From Paracidovorax wautersii (GTDB lineage Bacteria; Pseudomonadota; Gammaproteobacteria; Burkholderiales; Burkholderiaceae_C): a stretch of DNA of 64,000 nt. The first letter of the stretch is position 1. The number at the start of each line of letters is the position of its first letter. The stretch covers positions 434,001 through 498,000 of the forward strand of contig NZ_FONX01000002.1 in NCBI RefSeq assembly GCF_900113035.1, written 5' to 3'. The position numbers were made by a program, and so were the translations under genes. This document shows, piece after piece, positions 36,518-45,650 of this stretch. The notes below the pieces were generated by a model. It was not told the origin of the DNA. It made no database searches and was given only the letters and a program-made list of their open reading frames with translations.

Positions 36518-37459
36518 TCAGCCATGGTTCGGCTCCTGCGGCTGGCCGTCCGCAGTGGAGGCCGGGCCGAAATGTGGGGCGCCACTGCCGCGTTCGCAGG
36601 CCTGCGTCTCCATCTGGATGGTCGAATGATGGATGGAGCACTCGTTCGCCAGCCGCGCGCGCAGGTCCCGCAGGGCCTGCTGCGGGTCGATCCGGGGATC
36701 GTAGACCACATGGGCCGTCAGGCTGGTCTTGCCGTTCGAGACGCTCCAGACGTGCAGGTCGTGCACGTCGAGCACGCCCGGATAGCCTTGCAGCAGGCGG
36801 CTGACCGCCTGGATGTCCACCTCGCGCGGAACGCCTTCCAGCAGCACGTTCACGCTCTCGCTGAGCAAGGTCCAGGTGCGCGGCAGCACCCAGAGCCCGA
36901 TGGCCACGGCCACCGCCGTGTCCACCCAGGTCCAGCCGGTGAAGTAGATGACGATGGCGCCGGCGATGACGCCCACCGACCCGAGCAGGTCGGCCCAGAC
37001 TTCCAGGTAGGCGCCCTTGACGTTCAGGCTCTGCTCCCGCCCGCCCGCCAGCAGGCGCATGCTGATGAAGTTGATGGCCAGGCCCGCCGTGGCGACCGCC
37101 AGCATGGCCAGCGACTGCACCTCGGGCGGCGACGAGAAGCGCCGGTAGGCCTCGTACAGCACATAGCCCGCGACGCCGAAGAGCAGCAGGGCATTGAACG
37201 CGGCCGCCAGGATCTCGAAGCGGGCGTAGCCGAAGGTGCGCGCGTCGTCGGCCGCGCGCCGGCCCAGGCGGATCGCCAGCAGCGCGATGCCCAGCGCCAC
37301 CGCGTCGGTGAACATGTGCGCGGCATCCGACAGCAGCGCCAGGCTGCCGCTCCAGAGGCCGCCCGCCACCTCCACCAGCAGAAAGCCCGCGGTGAGCAGC
37401 AGGGCCTTCTTCAGCGCGCCTTCATGGGCGTTGGCGCCATGGTCGTGTCCGGCCGACAT
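36518..37459 (-). CDS. czcD: Cation diffusion facilitator, CzcD-like
   Basis: This is a zinc/cobalt/cadmium:proton antiporter of the inner membrane with 313 residues. It has six hydrophobic segments, a His-rich start (GHDHGANAHEG), the metal-site helix SLALLSDAAHMFTDAVAL with the family HxxxD, and the second site in AYLEVWADLLGSVGV. A cytoplasmic C-domain contains DVHDLHVWSVSNGKTSLTAH. The start at 37459 is two bases after the czcA stop, so it is translated in one operon with the RND pump, which exports metal across the outer membrane. Confidence 0.92.
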   Translation of the reverse strand: MSAGHDHGANAHEGALKKALLLTAGFLLVEVAGGLWSGSLALLSDAAHMFTDAVALGIALLAIRLGRRAADDARTFGYARFEILAAAFNALLLFGVAGYVLYEAYRRFSSPPEVQSLAMLAVATAGLAINFISMRLLAGGREQSLNVKGAYLEVWADLLGSVGVIAGAIVIYFTGWTWVDTAVAVAIGLWVLPRTWTLLSESVNVLLEGVPREVDIQAVSRLLQGYPGVLDVHDLHVWSVSNGKTSLTAHVVYDPRIDPQQALRDLRARLANECSIHHSTIQMETQACERGSGAPHFGPASTADGQPQEPNHG

Positions 37460-37461
37460 GC

Positions 37462-40400
37462 TCAGTGCCCCCCGGCCGCCGGGGCCGGCAGCTCGCTGGC
37501 CGGATCGGCCGGCTGCGCTTCGTCCCGGCGGTGGGCCAGGCTGTAGAGCAGCGGCAGCACCAGCAGCGTGAGGATGGTGGACGACAGGATGCCGCCGATC
37601 ACCACCGTCGCCAGCGGGCGCTGCACCTCCGAGCCCGTGCCCGTCGCCAGGGCCATGGGGATGAAGCCCAGCGACGCCACCATGGCGGTCATCAGCACCG
37701 GGCGCAGGCGCTGCACGGCGCCGTGGCGCACGGCCTGGGCCAGCGGCATGCCTTCCTCTTCGCGCAACTGCCGGATGAAGCTCAGCATCACCAGGCCGTT
37801 GAGCACGGCCACGCCCGACAGCGCGATGAAGCCGATGCCCGCCGAGATGGACAGCGGAATGCCGCGCAGCCACAGCGCCAGCACGCCGCCCGTCAGCGCG
37901 AAGGGAATGCCGGTGAACACCAGCAGACCGTCTTTCACGTTGCCGAACATGGCGAACAGCAGCACGAACACCAGGCCGAGTGACACCGGCACGACGATCT
38001 TCAGCCGGTCCGCGGCGGACTGCAGGTTCTCGAACTGCCCGCCCCATTCCACCCAGTAGCCGGCCGGCAGCGCCACCTGCCGGATGGCCGACTGCGCCTC
38101 GGCGACGAAGGAGCCCAGGTCCCGCCCGCGCACGTTCGCGCTGACGACGATGCGGCGCTTGCCGTTCTCGCGGCTGACCTGGTTGGGGCCAGGCGCGATG
38201 TCCAGCGAGGCGACTTCGCTCAGCGGGATGAACGCGGTCGCCGCGCCGTTGCCGTTCCGGGGCAGGGCGATGGGCAGGCGGCGGATCGCGTCCAGGTCGG
38301 TGCGCACGTCTTCGGGCAGCCGGACCAGGATGTCGAAGCGCCGGTCGCCCTCGAACAGCGTGCCGGCGCGCCGGCCGCCGACCGCCGTGGCCAGGGTGCC
38401 CTGCACGTCGGCGATATTGAGGCCGTAGCGCGCGGCCTTGGAGCGGTCGATGGACACGGTCAGCACCGGCAGGCCGGTGGTCTGCTCGACCTTGACCTCC
38501 GAGGCGCCCTCCAGCTTTTGCAGCACCGCCGCCGCGCGGGTGGCCGCCTGGTTCAGCTGATCCATGTCGTCGCCGAAGATCTTGACCGCCACGTCGCTGC
38601 GGATGCCGGAGATCAGCTCGTTGAAGCGCAGCTGGATCGGCTGCGAGAACTCGTAGCTGTTGCCCGCGATCTTCTCGACCTCGTCCTGGATGGCGTCCAG
38701 CAGCTCGGCCGGCGTCTTGCGCGGCGCGGGCCATTCGCTCTCGGGGTTGAGCATGATGTAGCCGTCGGAGATGTTGGGCGGCATGGGGTCGGAGGCGATC
38801 TCCGCGGTGCCGGTCCGTGCGAAGACGCGCTTGACCTCGGGGAACTTCGCCTTGATGGCGGCTTCGATCTTCTGCTGCATGGCCACCGATTCGCTCAGGC
38901 TGGTGCCCGGAATGCGGATGGCCTGGATGGCGAGGTCGCCCTCGCTCAGGCTGGGCGCGAACTCCGTGCCCAGCCGCGTCGCCATGAGGCCGGACAGTAC
39001 CACCGCGACCAGGGCCGCCGTCAGCATCACCGCCTTGGCGTCCAGCACGCGCTCCAGCAGCGGCTCGTAGCGCTGGCGCAGCCAGGACATCAGGCGGTTC
39101 TCCTTCTCCGCGACGTGGCGGCCGATGAAGAGCGCGACCGCGGCCGGCACGAAGGTCACCGACAGCAGCATGGCGCCCAGCAGTGCGATCACCACGGTGA
39201 AGGCCATGGGGTGGAACATCTTCCCCTCGACCCCGGTCAGGGCGAAGATCGGCAGGTACACCACCATGATGATCAGCTGGCCGAAGACCAGCGGGCGCCG
39301 CGCCTCGCGGGCCGCCTCGAACACCTCGTCGAAGCGCTCCCGCAGGCTGAGCGCGCGCCCCGCCGCATGCTGCGCATGGGCCAGCCGGCGGATGCAGTTC
39401 TCCACGATCACCACCGCGCCGTCCACGATGATGCCGAAGTCCAGCGCCCCCAGGCTCATCAGGTTGGCGCTGACCTTCTGCGACACCATGCCGGTGAAGG
39501 TGAAGAGCATGGCCAGCGGAATGACCATGGCGGTGATCAGCGCCGCGCGGATGTTGCCCAGGAAGGCGAAGAGCACCGCGATCACCAGCACCGCGCCTTC
39601 GAGCAGGTTCTTCTTCACGGTCGCGATGGCCTTGTCCACCAGCACCGTGCGGTCGTAGACCGTGACCGCCTTCACCCCGGCCGGCAGGGTGCGGTTGATC
39701 TCCAGCATCTTGCGGTCCACCGCCTGCGACACCGTGCGGCTGTTCTCGCCGATCAGCATGAAGACGGTGCCGAGCACTACCTCCTTGCCGTTGTCCGTGG
39801 CCGCGCCCGTGCGCAGTTCGCGGCCCAGCACCACCTCGCCGATGTCGCGCACCCGGATGGGCACGCCGGCCGCCTGGCTGACCACGATGTTGCCGATGTC
39901 CTCCATCGTGCGCACCTGGCCGGGCGCGCGGATCAGGTACTGCTCGCCGCGGCGCTCGATGTAGCCGGCGCCGACGTTCTCGTTGTTGCGCTCCAGCGCG
40001 GCCACCACGTCGGCCAGCGTCAAGCCGTAGGCATAGAGCTTTTCCGGCCGGGGCGCGACCTGGTATTCCTTCGCGAAGCCGCCGATGCTGTTGATCTCGG
40101 TCACGCCCTTCACGTTGCGCAGCTGGGGCTTGATGATCCAGTCCTGGATCTCGCGCAGGTCGGTGGGCGTGTATTCCCGGCCGTCCGGCCGGCGCGCGCC
40201 GTCCTCGGCCTCCACGGTCCAGAGATAGATCTCGCCCAGGCCCGTGGAGATCGGCCCGGCCACGGGGCTCGCGCCCTCGGGCAGCTGCTCGCGCGCGGCC
40301 TGGATGCGTTCGTTCACCAGCTGGCGCGCGAAGTAGAGGTCCGTGCCGTCCTCGAAGATCACCGTGACCTGGGACAGCCCGTAGCGCGACAGCGACCGGG

Positions 40401-40644
40401 TCTGCTGCAGGCCCGGCAGGCCGGCCATCACCGTCTCGATGGGGTAGGTGATGCGCTGCTCGGTCTCCAGCGGCGAATAGCCCGGGGCCGCCGTGTTGAT
40501 CTGCACCTGGACGTTGGTGATGTCCGGCACCGCATCGATGGGCAGGCGCTGGTAGTTGTAGAGGCCCAGGGCCGCCATGCCCGCGACGGCGAGCATCACG
40601 AGCCAGCGGTGGGCGATGGAGAAATGGATGATGCGTTCGAACAT
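37462..40644 (-). CDS. czcA: Heavy-metal RND efflux pump, CzcA type
   Basis: This is the proton-driven inner-membrane pump of the CzcCBA system, with 1060 residues. It starts MFERIIHFSIAHRWLVMLAV. The transmembrane helix 4 signature is DFGIIVDGAVVIVENCIRRL, with the two Asp and the Glu of the proton relay. This DFG...DG...VEN form fits the HME1 subgroup (zinc, cobalt, cadmium) better than the copper/silver CusA form. Two large periplasmic loops follow helices 1 and 7. It works with the adaptor CzcB and outer-membrane channel CzcC encoded upstream. Confidence 0.94.
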   Translation of the reverse strand: MFERIIHFSIAHRWLVMLAVAGMAALGLYNYQRLPIDAVPDITNVQVQINTAAPGYSPLETEQRITYPIETVMAGLPGLQQTRSLSRYGLSQVTVIFEDGTDLYFARQLVNERIQAAREQLPEGASPVAGPISTGLGEIYLWTVEAEDGARRPDGREYTPTDLREIQDWIIKPQLRNVKGVTEINSIGGFAKEYQVAPRPEKLYAYGLTLADVVAALERNNENVGAGYIERRGEQYLIRAPGQVRTMEDIGNIVVSQAAGVPIRVRDIGEVVLGRELRTGAATDNGKEVVLGTVFMLIGENSRTVSQAVDRKMLEINRTLPAGVKAVTVYDRTVLVDKAIATVKKNLLEGAVLVIAVLFAFLGNIRAALITAMVIPLAMLFTFTGMVSQKVSANLMSLGALDFGIIVDGAVVIVENCIRRLAHAQHAAGRALSLRERFDEVFEAAREARRPLVFGQLIIMVVYLPIFALTGVEGKMFHPMAFTVVIALLGAMLLSVTFVPAAVALFIGRHVAEKENRLMSWLRQRYEPLLERVLDAKAVMLTAALVAVVLSGLMATRLGTEFAPSLSEGDLAIQAIRIPGTSLSESVAMQQKIEAAIKAKFPEVKRVFARTGTAEIASDPMPPNISDGYIMLNPESEWPAPRKTPAELLDAIQDEVEKIAGNSYEFSQPIQLRFNELISGIRSDVAVKIFGDDMDQLNQAATRAAAVLQKLEGASEVKVEQTTGLPVLTVSIDRSKAARYGLNIADVQGTLATAVGGRRAGTLFEGDRRFDILVRLPEDVRTDLDAIRRLPIALPRNGNGAATAFIPLSEVASLDIAPGPNQVSRENGKRRIVVSANVRGRDLGSFVAEAQSAIRQVALPAGYWVEWGGQFENLQSAADRLKIVVPVSLGLVFVLLFAMFGNVKDGLLVFTGIPFALTGGVLALWLRGIPLSISAGIGFIALSGVAVLNGLVMLSFIRQLREEEGMPLAQAVRHGAVQRLRPVLMTAMVASLGFIPMALATGTGSEVQRPLATVVIGGILSSTILTLLVLPLLYSLAHRRDEAQPADPASELPAPAAGGH

Positions 40645-40655
40645 GCCGTGCAGCC

Positions 40656-41984
40656 TCAGTGTTCGTGGCCCGAAGAGCCCTTGCCCTGCTGCGCCTTCAC
40701 GGCGAAGCTGCCCTTGGCCGCGTAGTCCGTACCGGCCGCCAGGCCTTCCAGGATCTCGACGCGCTGCGGGCCGGCGCGGCCGGTCTTCACGGCGCGTGGC
40801 TCGAAGCCCCCCGGCACCTTCACATAGACGGTCGGCTGGTTCTCCACCGTCTGGATGGCGTCGGCCGTGACGGTGACGGGTGCCTGCGCCTTGTCAGCGA
40901 CCAGCTCCACCGTGACGAACAGCCCGGGGCGCCAAGCCATCTCGGGGTTCGGCAGGGTCACGCGCGCCGTCGCGGCGCGGGTCTGCTCGCCGATGAGCGA
41001 GCCCACGTACGACACCTTGCCCGTGGCCTCGCGCTGGAAGCCGGTGGCCTTGATGAGCGCCGATTCGCCCACCCTCACCAGCGCCAGGTTGGTGGCCGTG
41101 ACGTTGATCTGCGCCCAGACCGTGCTCAGGTCCGACAGCGTGAAGACGTTGGCGTCCTCCTTCACCGACTCGCCGAGCGCGATGTGCTTTTCGACCACCA
41201 TGCCGTCGAACGGCGCCCGCAGCTCGTAGCGCGCCAGGCTGCCCGCAGCCGGGGTCGCGCCCAGCGCCTTGAGCTTCTGGCTGGCGTTCGCCACGGCGAT
41301 CTCGGCCTCGCGCTGGGCCTGCTCCGCCTGCAGGAAGTCCTGCTGGGCGGAGATCTTGTCCTCGAACAGCCGGCGCTCGCGGTCGGCCGTGGTCTTCGCC
41401 AGCGCCAGGCGCTTCTGCGCGGCCATCAGCTCGCTGCGCTGCTCGGACAGCGCCACGCTGGAGATCACGGCCAGCACCTGGCCCTTCTTCACCGGCTGGC
41501 CCAGGTCCGCATGCACGCTTTCCACCACGCCCGCTACCCGCGGCACGACGTGCGCGGTGCGGTCCTCGTTGAAGCGGATCTCGCCCGGCAGCTGCGCGCG
41601 GGTCTCGATCTCGCCCGGGCCGCTGGTCTCTACCACCACGCCGGAGGTGCGCAGTTGCTCGTCGGTGAAGGCGATCTTGCCGCCTTCGTGGCCGGCATCT
41701 TCTTCCTTGCCGTGGCCGTGGGCCGCTTCGCCGGCCTGTCCTTCGGCGTGGCCCTCTTCGTCGTGGTCTGCCTTGCCCTGCTCTTCCTTGCCGTGGCCAT
41801 GGCCGTCTTCGGCGGGGGCCTTGGCTTCAGCGGCGGCGGGCTGGTTGGCCGCGCCGCCGGTCTTGGCCGGCCGCAGGATGAGCCAGCCCGCGATGAGCGC
41901 GACCAGCAGGATGGCGACGATGGCGAGGGTGTGTCGGGGGCGGCTCTTCTGTTCGGAGCCGGAGTCAACAAGGATCTTTTTCAT
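40656..41984 (-). CDS. czcB: RND periplasmic adaptor subunit, CzcB type
   Basis: This 442-residue membrane-fusion protein has an N-terminal anchor (about residues 17-38) and then a His/Asp/Glu-rich stretch with repeats such as DGHGHGKEEQGKADHDEEGH, likely a metal-binding region. The HlyD/biotinyl-lipoyl part is at about residues 140-290 (VVPRVAGVVESVHADLGQPV), and a beta-barrel and C-domain follow. It links the pump CzcA to the channel CzcC. It overlaps the end of czcC by ATGA at 41981-41984. Confidence 0.93.
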   Translation of the reverse strand: MKKILVDSGSEQKSRPRHTLAIVAILLVALIAGWLILRPAKTGGAANQPAAAEAKAPAEDGHGHGKEEQGKADHDEEGHAEGQAGEAAHGHGKEEDAGHEGGKIAFTDEQLRTSGVVVETSGPGEIETRAQLPGEIRFNEDRTAHVVPRVAGVVESVHADLGQPVKKGQVLAVISSVALSEQRSELMAAQKRLALAKTTADRERRLFEDKISAQQDFLQAEQAQREAEIAVANASQKLKALGATPAAGSLARYELRAPFDGMVVEKHIALGESVKEDANVFTLSDLSTVWAQINVTATNLALVRVGESALIKATGFQREATGKVSYVGSLIGEQTRAATARVTLPNPEMAWRPGLFVTVELVADKAQAPVTVTADAIQTVENQPTVYVKVPGGFEPRAVKTGRAGPQRVEILEGLAAGTDYAAKGSFAVKAQQGKGSSGHEH

Positions 41985-43315
41985 GGTGTTTGGGGCTGGC
42001 TGGGTGGGAGCAGCGGGGATGCCGCGTCGGCGATGCTGAGCAGGCGTTCGAGCTCTGCCGCAGCGCGGTAGGTGTCGAGCAGGGCGCGCAGGTACTGCGC
42101 CTGGGTGGTGACCCAGGTGCGCTGCGCGTCCAGCGCCTCCAGGTAGCTGAACTTGCCGAGCTGGAAGCCCTGGGCGGCGGCGCGGTAGGCCTCCAGCGCG
42201 CCGGGCACCGCATCGCGCTGCAGGGTCAGGGCCTCGGCGCGGGCCGAACGCAGCTGCTCGCGGACCTGGGCGATCTCGGAGTCCAGCCGCAGCTCGGCGG
42301 CGGTCAGCTCTTCGCGCGCCTTGTCCTCGCGGCTCAGCGCTTCGGCGATGTTTCCCTGGTTCCGGTCGAAGAGCGGCAGCGGAACGCTCAGGCCCACTAC
42401 GGCGGCCGTGACGCCCGACTCCTGGCTGCGCTTGGCGCCCACGGAGACGGCGACATCCACCATGCGCCGGGAACGCTCCAGCTCCACTGCGGCCCGGGCC
42501 CGGTCGAGTTCCAGCCGGGCGCGCCGCAGCACCGGGGACGCGGCCAGGCGCGCGGACACGGCCCCGTCGGCCAGGCCTTCCGCGGGCAGGTCCAGGCGGC
42601 CCAGCAACGGAGTCGCGCTGCGGCTCGTATCGCCCCAGAGCGCGAACAGCTTCTGGCGGCTGGTGCGCAGCTGGCCCTCGGCCTGCGCAGCCTCGGCCTG
42701 GGCGGCGGCCCGCGCCACCTGGGCGCGGGTCTGCTCGATGGGTGCGATCTTGCCGGCCTGCACCCGCTTGCCGGTGGCTTCGGCATCGCCACTGGCAAGC
42801 TCCAGGGACGAGCGGGCCAGGCGCAGCCGCTCCTCGGCCACCAGCGTTTCGTGGAAGGCCACCACCACCTGCGCGCGCACGTCGGCACGGACCTGCTCCA
42901 GGTCGGCGGCGGCCTGTTCGCGCACCCGTTCCGCCACGGCCGTGCGGGCGGCGCGCTTGCCGCCCAGTTCCAGCTTCTGGGTGATCTGCAGGGTGGAGGT
43001 CTGCCGGCCCCGGCGGAAGTCCTCCTGCTGGAGCGAGAGCTCCGGGTTGGGGCGCAGGCCCGCCTGCAAGGCGGCACCGCCCGCTGCGTCGAATTCGCGC
43101 TGCGCGATGGCGATGCCGGTGTTCTTCGCCAGCGCCAGCGCGATGGCTTCGGCCAGCGTCAGGGGCACTGCTGCTGTGGCCGCAGGTGGCGGAGGCGTGG
43201 CGGCGGTCTGCGCATGGACCGGCGCAAGTCCGGTGGCAAGGGTGGTAAGGGCGATGGAAAGGCTGGCCAGCAGGTAGGGGCCGGCCTTTCCGAGGAAAGG
43301 TCGTGGGTCGAGCAC
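41981..43315 (-). CDS. czcC: TolC-family outer-membrane channel, CzcC type
   Basis: This protein of about 444 residues forms the outer-membrane exit channel of the Czc system. A signal peptide with LASLSIALTTLATGLAPVHA is followed by two TolC-type coiled-coil repeats (AIALALAKNTGIAIAQREF and the later ELTAAELRLDSEIAQVREQL). I chose the GTG at 43315 because GGAG lies six bases upstream and it gives a normal signal peptide; a longer frame to 43444 overlaps czcI. The gene follows czcI by 52 bp and overlaps czcB. Confidence 0.9.
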   Translation of the reverse strand: MLDPRPFLGKAGPYLLASLSIALTTLATGLAPVHAQTAATPPPPAATAAVPLTLAEAIALALAKNTGIAIAQREFDAAGGAALQAGLRPNPELSLQQEDFRRGRQTSTLQITQKLELGGKRAARTAVAERVREQAAADLEQVRADVRAQVVVAFHETLVAEERLRLARSSLELASGDAEATGKRVQAGKIAPIEQTRAQVARAAAQAEAAQAEGQLRTSRQKLFALWGDTSRSATPLLGRLDLPAEGLADGAVSARLAASPVLRRARLELDRARAAVELERSRRMVDVAVSVGAKRSQESGVTAAVVGLSVPLPLFDRNQGNIAEALSREDKAREELTAAELRLDSEIAQVREQLRSARAEALTLQRDAVPGALEAYRAAAQGFQLGKFSYLEALDAQRTWVTTQAQYLRALLDTYRAAAELERLLSIADAASPLLPPSQPQTP

Positions 43316-43367
43316 CTGGATCTCCGAAGTGGAAAGGACTTCGGCGGACCCAGGGCGCGCGCGCAGT

Positions 43368-43748
43368 TCAGGTGCGCGCCGGGCGGTCCGCCGTCGATGG
43401 AGCGCGCCCGGGCCATCGGGGGCGATCGATATCGTTGGCGGCACCTGTGCCGTGATGGTTCATGTCCGGCGGAACGATCCAGTCGAAGCGGCCGGGCGTT
43501 GCGGGCAGCGGCGCTTCATGCAGGCCGGCCAGCGCCGAGGCCTGCGCCAGCGTGTGGAACAGGCAGGGCTCGCCGCCGTGCTCTTGGGTGTGGCCACCCG
43601 CCGGCACGCCGGCCACGGGCTGCGCCGGGGCTGCGTCCTCTTCATCCGCCACCGACTCCACGGAGGCGCCGGACTCGTGCGCCTGTGCGGCAGCCCACTG
43701 CAGCGGCAGCAGAAGCAGCATGAAGACGATGACGAGGCGGCGGAACAT
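43368..43748 (-). CDS. czcI: CzcI-like small exported protein of the cobalt-zinc-cadmium operon
   Basis: This 126-residue protein is translated from the ATG at 43748. It has a signal peptide (MFRRLVIVFMLLLLPLQWAA, cleavage after AQA) and a short mature part with histidines at HTQEHGGEPCLFH and NHHGTG. The position as first gene before czcC and the LLLPLQW leader match CzcI proteins, small periplasmic proteins proposed to tune czc expression. The histidines and Cys may bind metal. The two CusR-like boxes lie 131-192 bp upstream of its start. Confidence 0.8.
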   Translation of the reverse strand: MFRRLVIVFMLLLLPLQWAAAQAHESGASVESVADEEDAAPAQPVAGVPAGGHTQEHGGEPCLFHTLAQASALAGLHEAPLPATPGRFDWIVPPDMNHHGTGAANDIDRPRWPGRAPSTADRPART

Positions 43749-43878
43749 TCGTGCGGGATCGGGGAAAGGCGGCGGCGGTACGGAAGCAGCGATGTGGGTC
43801 TTGCCGAAGGGGCCGGGGGAGGCGCTTCTTCCGGCGTGGATCTTAGGGGTTGGAGGCCGTCGTTTCGGCCCGGCCAGG

Positions 43879-43894
43879 ATTACAAGTTTGTCAT
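43879..43894. promoter_or_regulatory. CusR/CopR-like operator, box 1
   Basis: ATTACAAGTTTGTCAT matches the CusR/CopR box ATGACAA-N2-TTGTCAT at 13 of 14 defined positions. It lies in the 294-bp gap between czcI and the divergent DUF4148 gene. The operon's own regulator CzcR is the obvious candidate to bind it. Confidence 0.6.
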
Positions 43895-43924
43895 CTGGCG
43901 CATCGGCCGAGCGTTGCATCGTAC

Positions 43925-43940
43925 ATGACGGACTTGTCAT
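43925..43940. promoter_or_regulatory. CusR/CopR-like operator, box 2
   Basis: ATGACGGACTTGTCAT carries the perfect arms ATGAC and GTCAT and is followed by TTT, as in the E. coli cus box. It starts 46 bp after the start of box 1. Which of the two divergent genes each box serves cannot be told by eye. Confidence 0.65.
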
Positions 43941-44042
43941 TTTCGCGTCCGCCTGCTGTCGGGGTTCGATTTCTACAGTGGCTGCATCTACCGGGGCACA
44001 GGCTCCGGAGATTCTGAAAACCACCAACGAAAGGACTTTCCA

Positions 44043-44369
44043 ATGAAGAACAACAACACCCGTCGCCTGCCGCAGATCGCCTTCGGCGCCATCGGTTTGT
44101 CGCTGCTCGCGCTGTCGGGCGCAGCATCGGCCAACGGCTACTGGCATCCGGCCAACAACGAAGTCGGTGTCACGGTCCACCCCGACCATTTCCAGAGCAC
44201 CAAGACCCGCGAGCAGGTCCGCGCCGAAGCCATCGAAGCCCTGCGCAACGGCGGCAACTGGCAAGTGACGGAAAGCGGCGAGCCTTCCCGCGTGCCGGCG
44301 CAGCAGCAGGCCGTGCGCCAGGGCCGCGCTGCATCCGCTGCGCCCCAGCAGCAAGGCACGGCCGAATAA
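44043..44369 (+). CDS. DUF4148-like small exported protein
   Basis: This 108-residue protein has a signal peptide ending ALSGAASA. The mature part starts NGYWHPANNEVGVTVHPDHF and continues with KTREQVRAEAIEALRNGGNW, which fits the DUF4148 pattern (TREQV.AE...A...G), then a Gln/Ala-rich tail. The ribosome site AAAGGA lies at 44031-44036. Such proteins are common in Burkholderiales, are often induced by stress or metals, and have no known function. Its position beyond the CusR-like boxes, divergent from czcI, suggests metal-responsive expression. The His residues of YWHPAN and HPDHF could bind metal. Confidence 0.85.
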   Translation: MKNNNTRRLPQIAFGAIGLSLLALSGAASANGYWHPANNEVGVTVHPDHFQSTKTREQVRAEAIEALRNGGNWQVTESGEPSRVPAQQQAVRQGRAASAAPQQQGTAE

Positions 44370-44530
44370 GCGCCCGCTCACGCCAGACGGCAGGCTAACG
44401 GGCGCCCGCGGCGGCATCGGCCGGTTGTCCGACACCGGCGCCGCCGCGCATTGCATGAATCTGGCGGCCAGCCATGCCGTCGCTGGCCGCTGCGCGTTCC
44501 CGTTCCCACAGGCCACCGGAGGATCTGTCC

Positions 44531-44692
44531 ATGCATAGCCCTGCTGCTGCAAGCCCGCCGCCCGATGGCGCTCCTTCCGCGCCGGCCGTTCCGGTGTCGC
44601 CCGAACACTCGGTGGCGGGCGAGGAGGATCCCGGCGCAGCATTGGACGTGCCACCCGCCCCGGTGCCGCCGCCGGCTCCCGGCAAGGATTGA
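44531..44692 (+). CDS. Small Pro/Ala-rich protein, function unknown
   Basis: This protein of 53 residues starts MHSPAAASPPPDGAPSAP and ends PPAPVPPPAPGKD. A strong ribosome site GGAGGA at 44518-44523 lies seven bases before the ATG at 44531, which is why this start was preferred to an in-frame ATG at 44474. There is no signal peptide, no membrane segment and no known domain. It may share a transcript with the DUF4148 gene upstream. It is small and of low complexity, so its coding status rests mainly on the ribosome site. Confidence 0.5.
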   Translation: MHSPAAASPPPDGAPSAPAVPVSPEHSVAGEEDPGAALDVPPAPVPPPAPGKD

Positions 44693-44744
44693 CCGACCCG
44701 GCCGCAGCCTGCGCGCGGCTGCCGGCTTGGCTTTGCGCCTTCGC

Positions 44745-45194
44745 TCAGCTCCCGCGCCGCGCCTGTCGCTGCTGCTCCAGCAGCGAAAAGAGGCCCATGC
44801 CCGCCGCCATGGCCGCCACGAACCACCAGGCGCCCTCGTAGCCGGCCGCGGCGCCCACCAGGGCCGGGCCCGGGCAGAAGCCCGCCAAGCCCCAGCCCGC
44901 GCCGAAGGCCAGGCTGCCCAGCAGCAGGCGGCGGTCCAGCGTGGTGCGCGTGGGCCATTGCAGCGGCGCGTCCAGCAGGCTGCGCTTGCGCCGCCTCAGC
45001 AAGGCGAAGGCCGGGGCCGTGACGGCGATGGCGCCGCCCATCACCAGAGCGAGCGACGGGTCCCAGGCGCCTGCCACGTCGAGAAAGCCCAGCACCTTGG
45101 CCGGGTCCGCCATGCCCGACAGCACCAGGCCCAGCCCGAAGATCAGGCCGGACAGCAGGGCGAAGCCCAGGCGGAGGAATGCGTTGGTGTTCAT
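44745..45194 (-). CDS. YeeE/YedE family membrane protein (second half)
   Basis: This 149-residue protein has four hydrophobic segments with RLGFALLSGLIFGLGLVLSGM, shown by its core GLIFGLGLVLSGMADPAKV, and the GxGxxGxCPG-like block GAGWGLAGFCPGPALVG, whose Cys is the conserved thiosulfate/persulfide-handling residue of YeeE/YedE transporters. It pairs with the next gene, three bases away. Together the two halves equal one full-length YeeE protein. A role in sulfur import or export is inferred from the BigR and persulfide dioxygenase genes alongside. Confidence 0.88.
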   Translation of the reverse strand: MNTNAFLRLGFALLSGLIFGLGLVLSGMADPAKVLGFLDVAGAWDPSLALVMGGAIAVTAPAFALLRRRKRSLLDAPLQWPTRTTLDRRLLLGSLAFGAGWGLAGFCPGPALVGAAAGYEGAWWFVAAMAAGMGLFSLLEQQRQARRGS

Positions 45195-45197
45195 GGA

Positions 45198-45650
45198 TCA
45201 GCCTCCCCAGCCAGGAATGGCGAGCACGTGCCGCAGGGCATAGACCGTCAGAAAGCCCGCCGCCATGAAGGCGGCGGTGGCCGCCAGCGACCGCGGCGAG
45301 CCGCGCGAGAGGCCGCACACGCCGTGGCCGCTGGTGCAGCCTGCGGCATAGCGCGTGCCCAGCCCCACCAGCAGCCCGGCCACGATCAGCGCAGGCGTGC
45401 CCACGGTGATGGTGGCGGGCGGCAGCGCGCCGGCCAGGCGCCAGAGCGGCACGGCCAGCAGCAGCCCGGCGATGAAGAGCCCGCGCCAGAGCCGGTCGCC
45501 CGCCGCGCTGCGCCCCAGCAGGCCGCCCATCACGCCGCTGATGCCGGCGATGCGCCCGTTGAAGGCCATGAAGAGCACGGCGGCCAGGCCGATGAGCACG
45601 CCGCCGGCGAGCGACCGCCAGGGGGTGAAGTGTGTCCAGTCGATGGTCAT
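45198..45650 (-). CDS. YeeE/YedE family membrane protein (first half)
   Basis: This 150-residue protein has four hydrophobic segments. Conserved blocks are [21 protein letters not shown] near the N-terminus, shown by [19 protein letters not shown], and [20 protein letters not shown] with the paired Cys of the family. The start overlaps the repressor gene stop (ATGA at 45647-45650). With the following gene it probably forms a heteromeric transporter for a reduced sulfur compound. Confidence 0.88.
   Translation of the reverse strand: MTIDWTHFTPWRSLAGGVLIGLAAVLFMAFNGRIAGISGVMGGLLGRSAAGDRLWRGLFIAGLLLAVPLWRLAGALPPATITVGTPALIVAGLLVGLGTRYAAGCTSGHGVCGLSRGSPRSLAATAAFMAAGFLTVYALRHVLAIPGWGG

Noticed and set aside
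34371-36641. Single 756-residue frame spanning czcS and beyond
   Set aside because: The kinase starts at the ATG at 35780. The upstream part of the frame lies over czcR in a wrong frame and has no domain.
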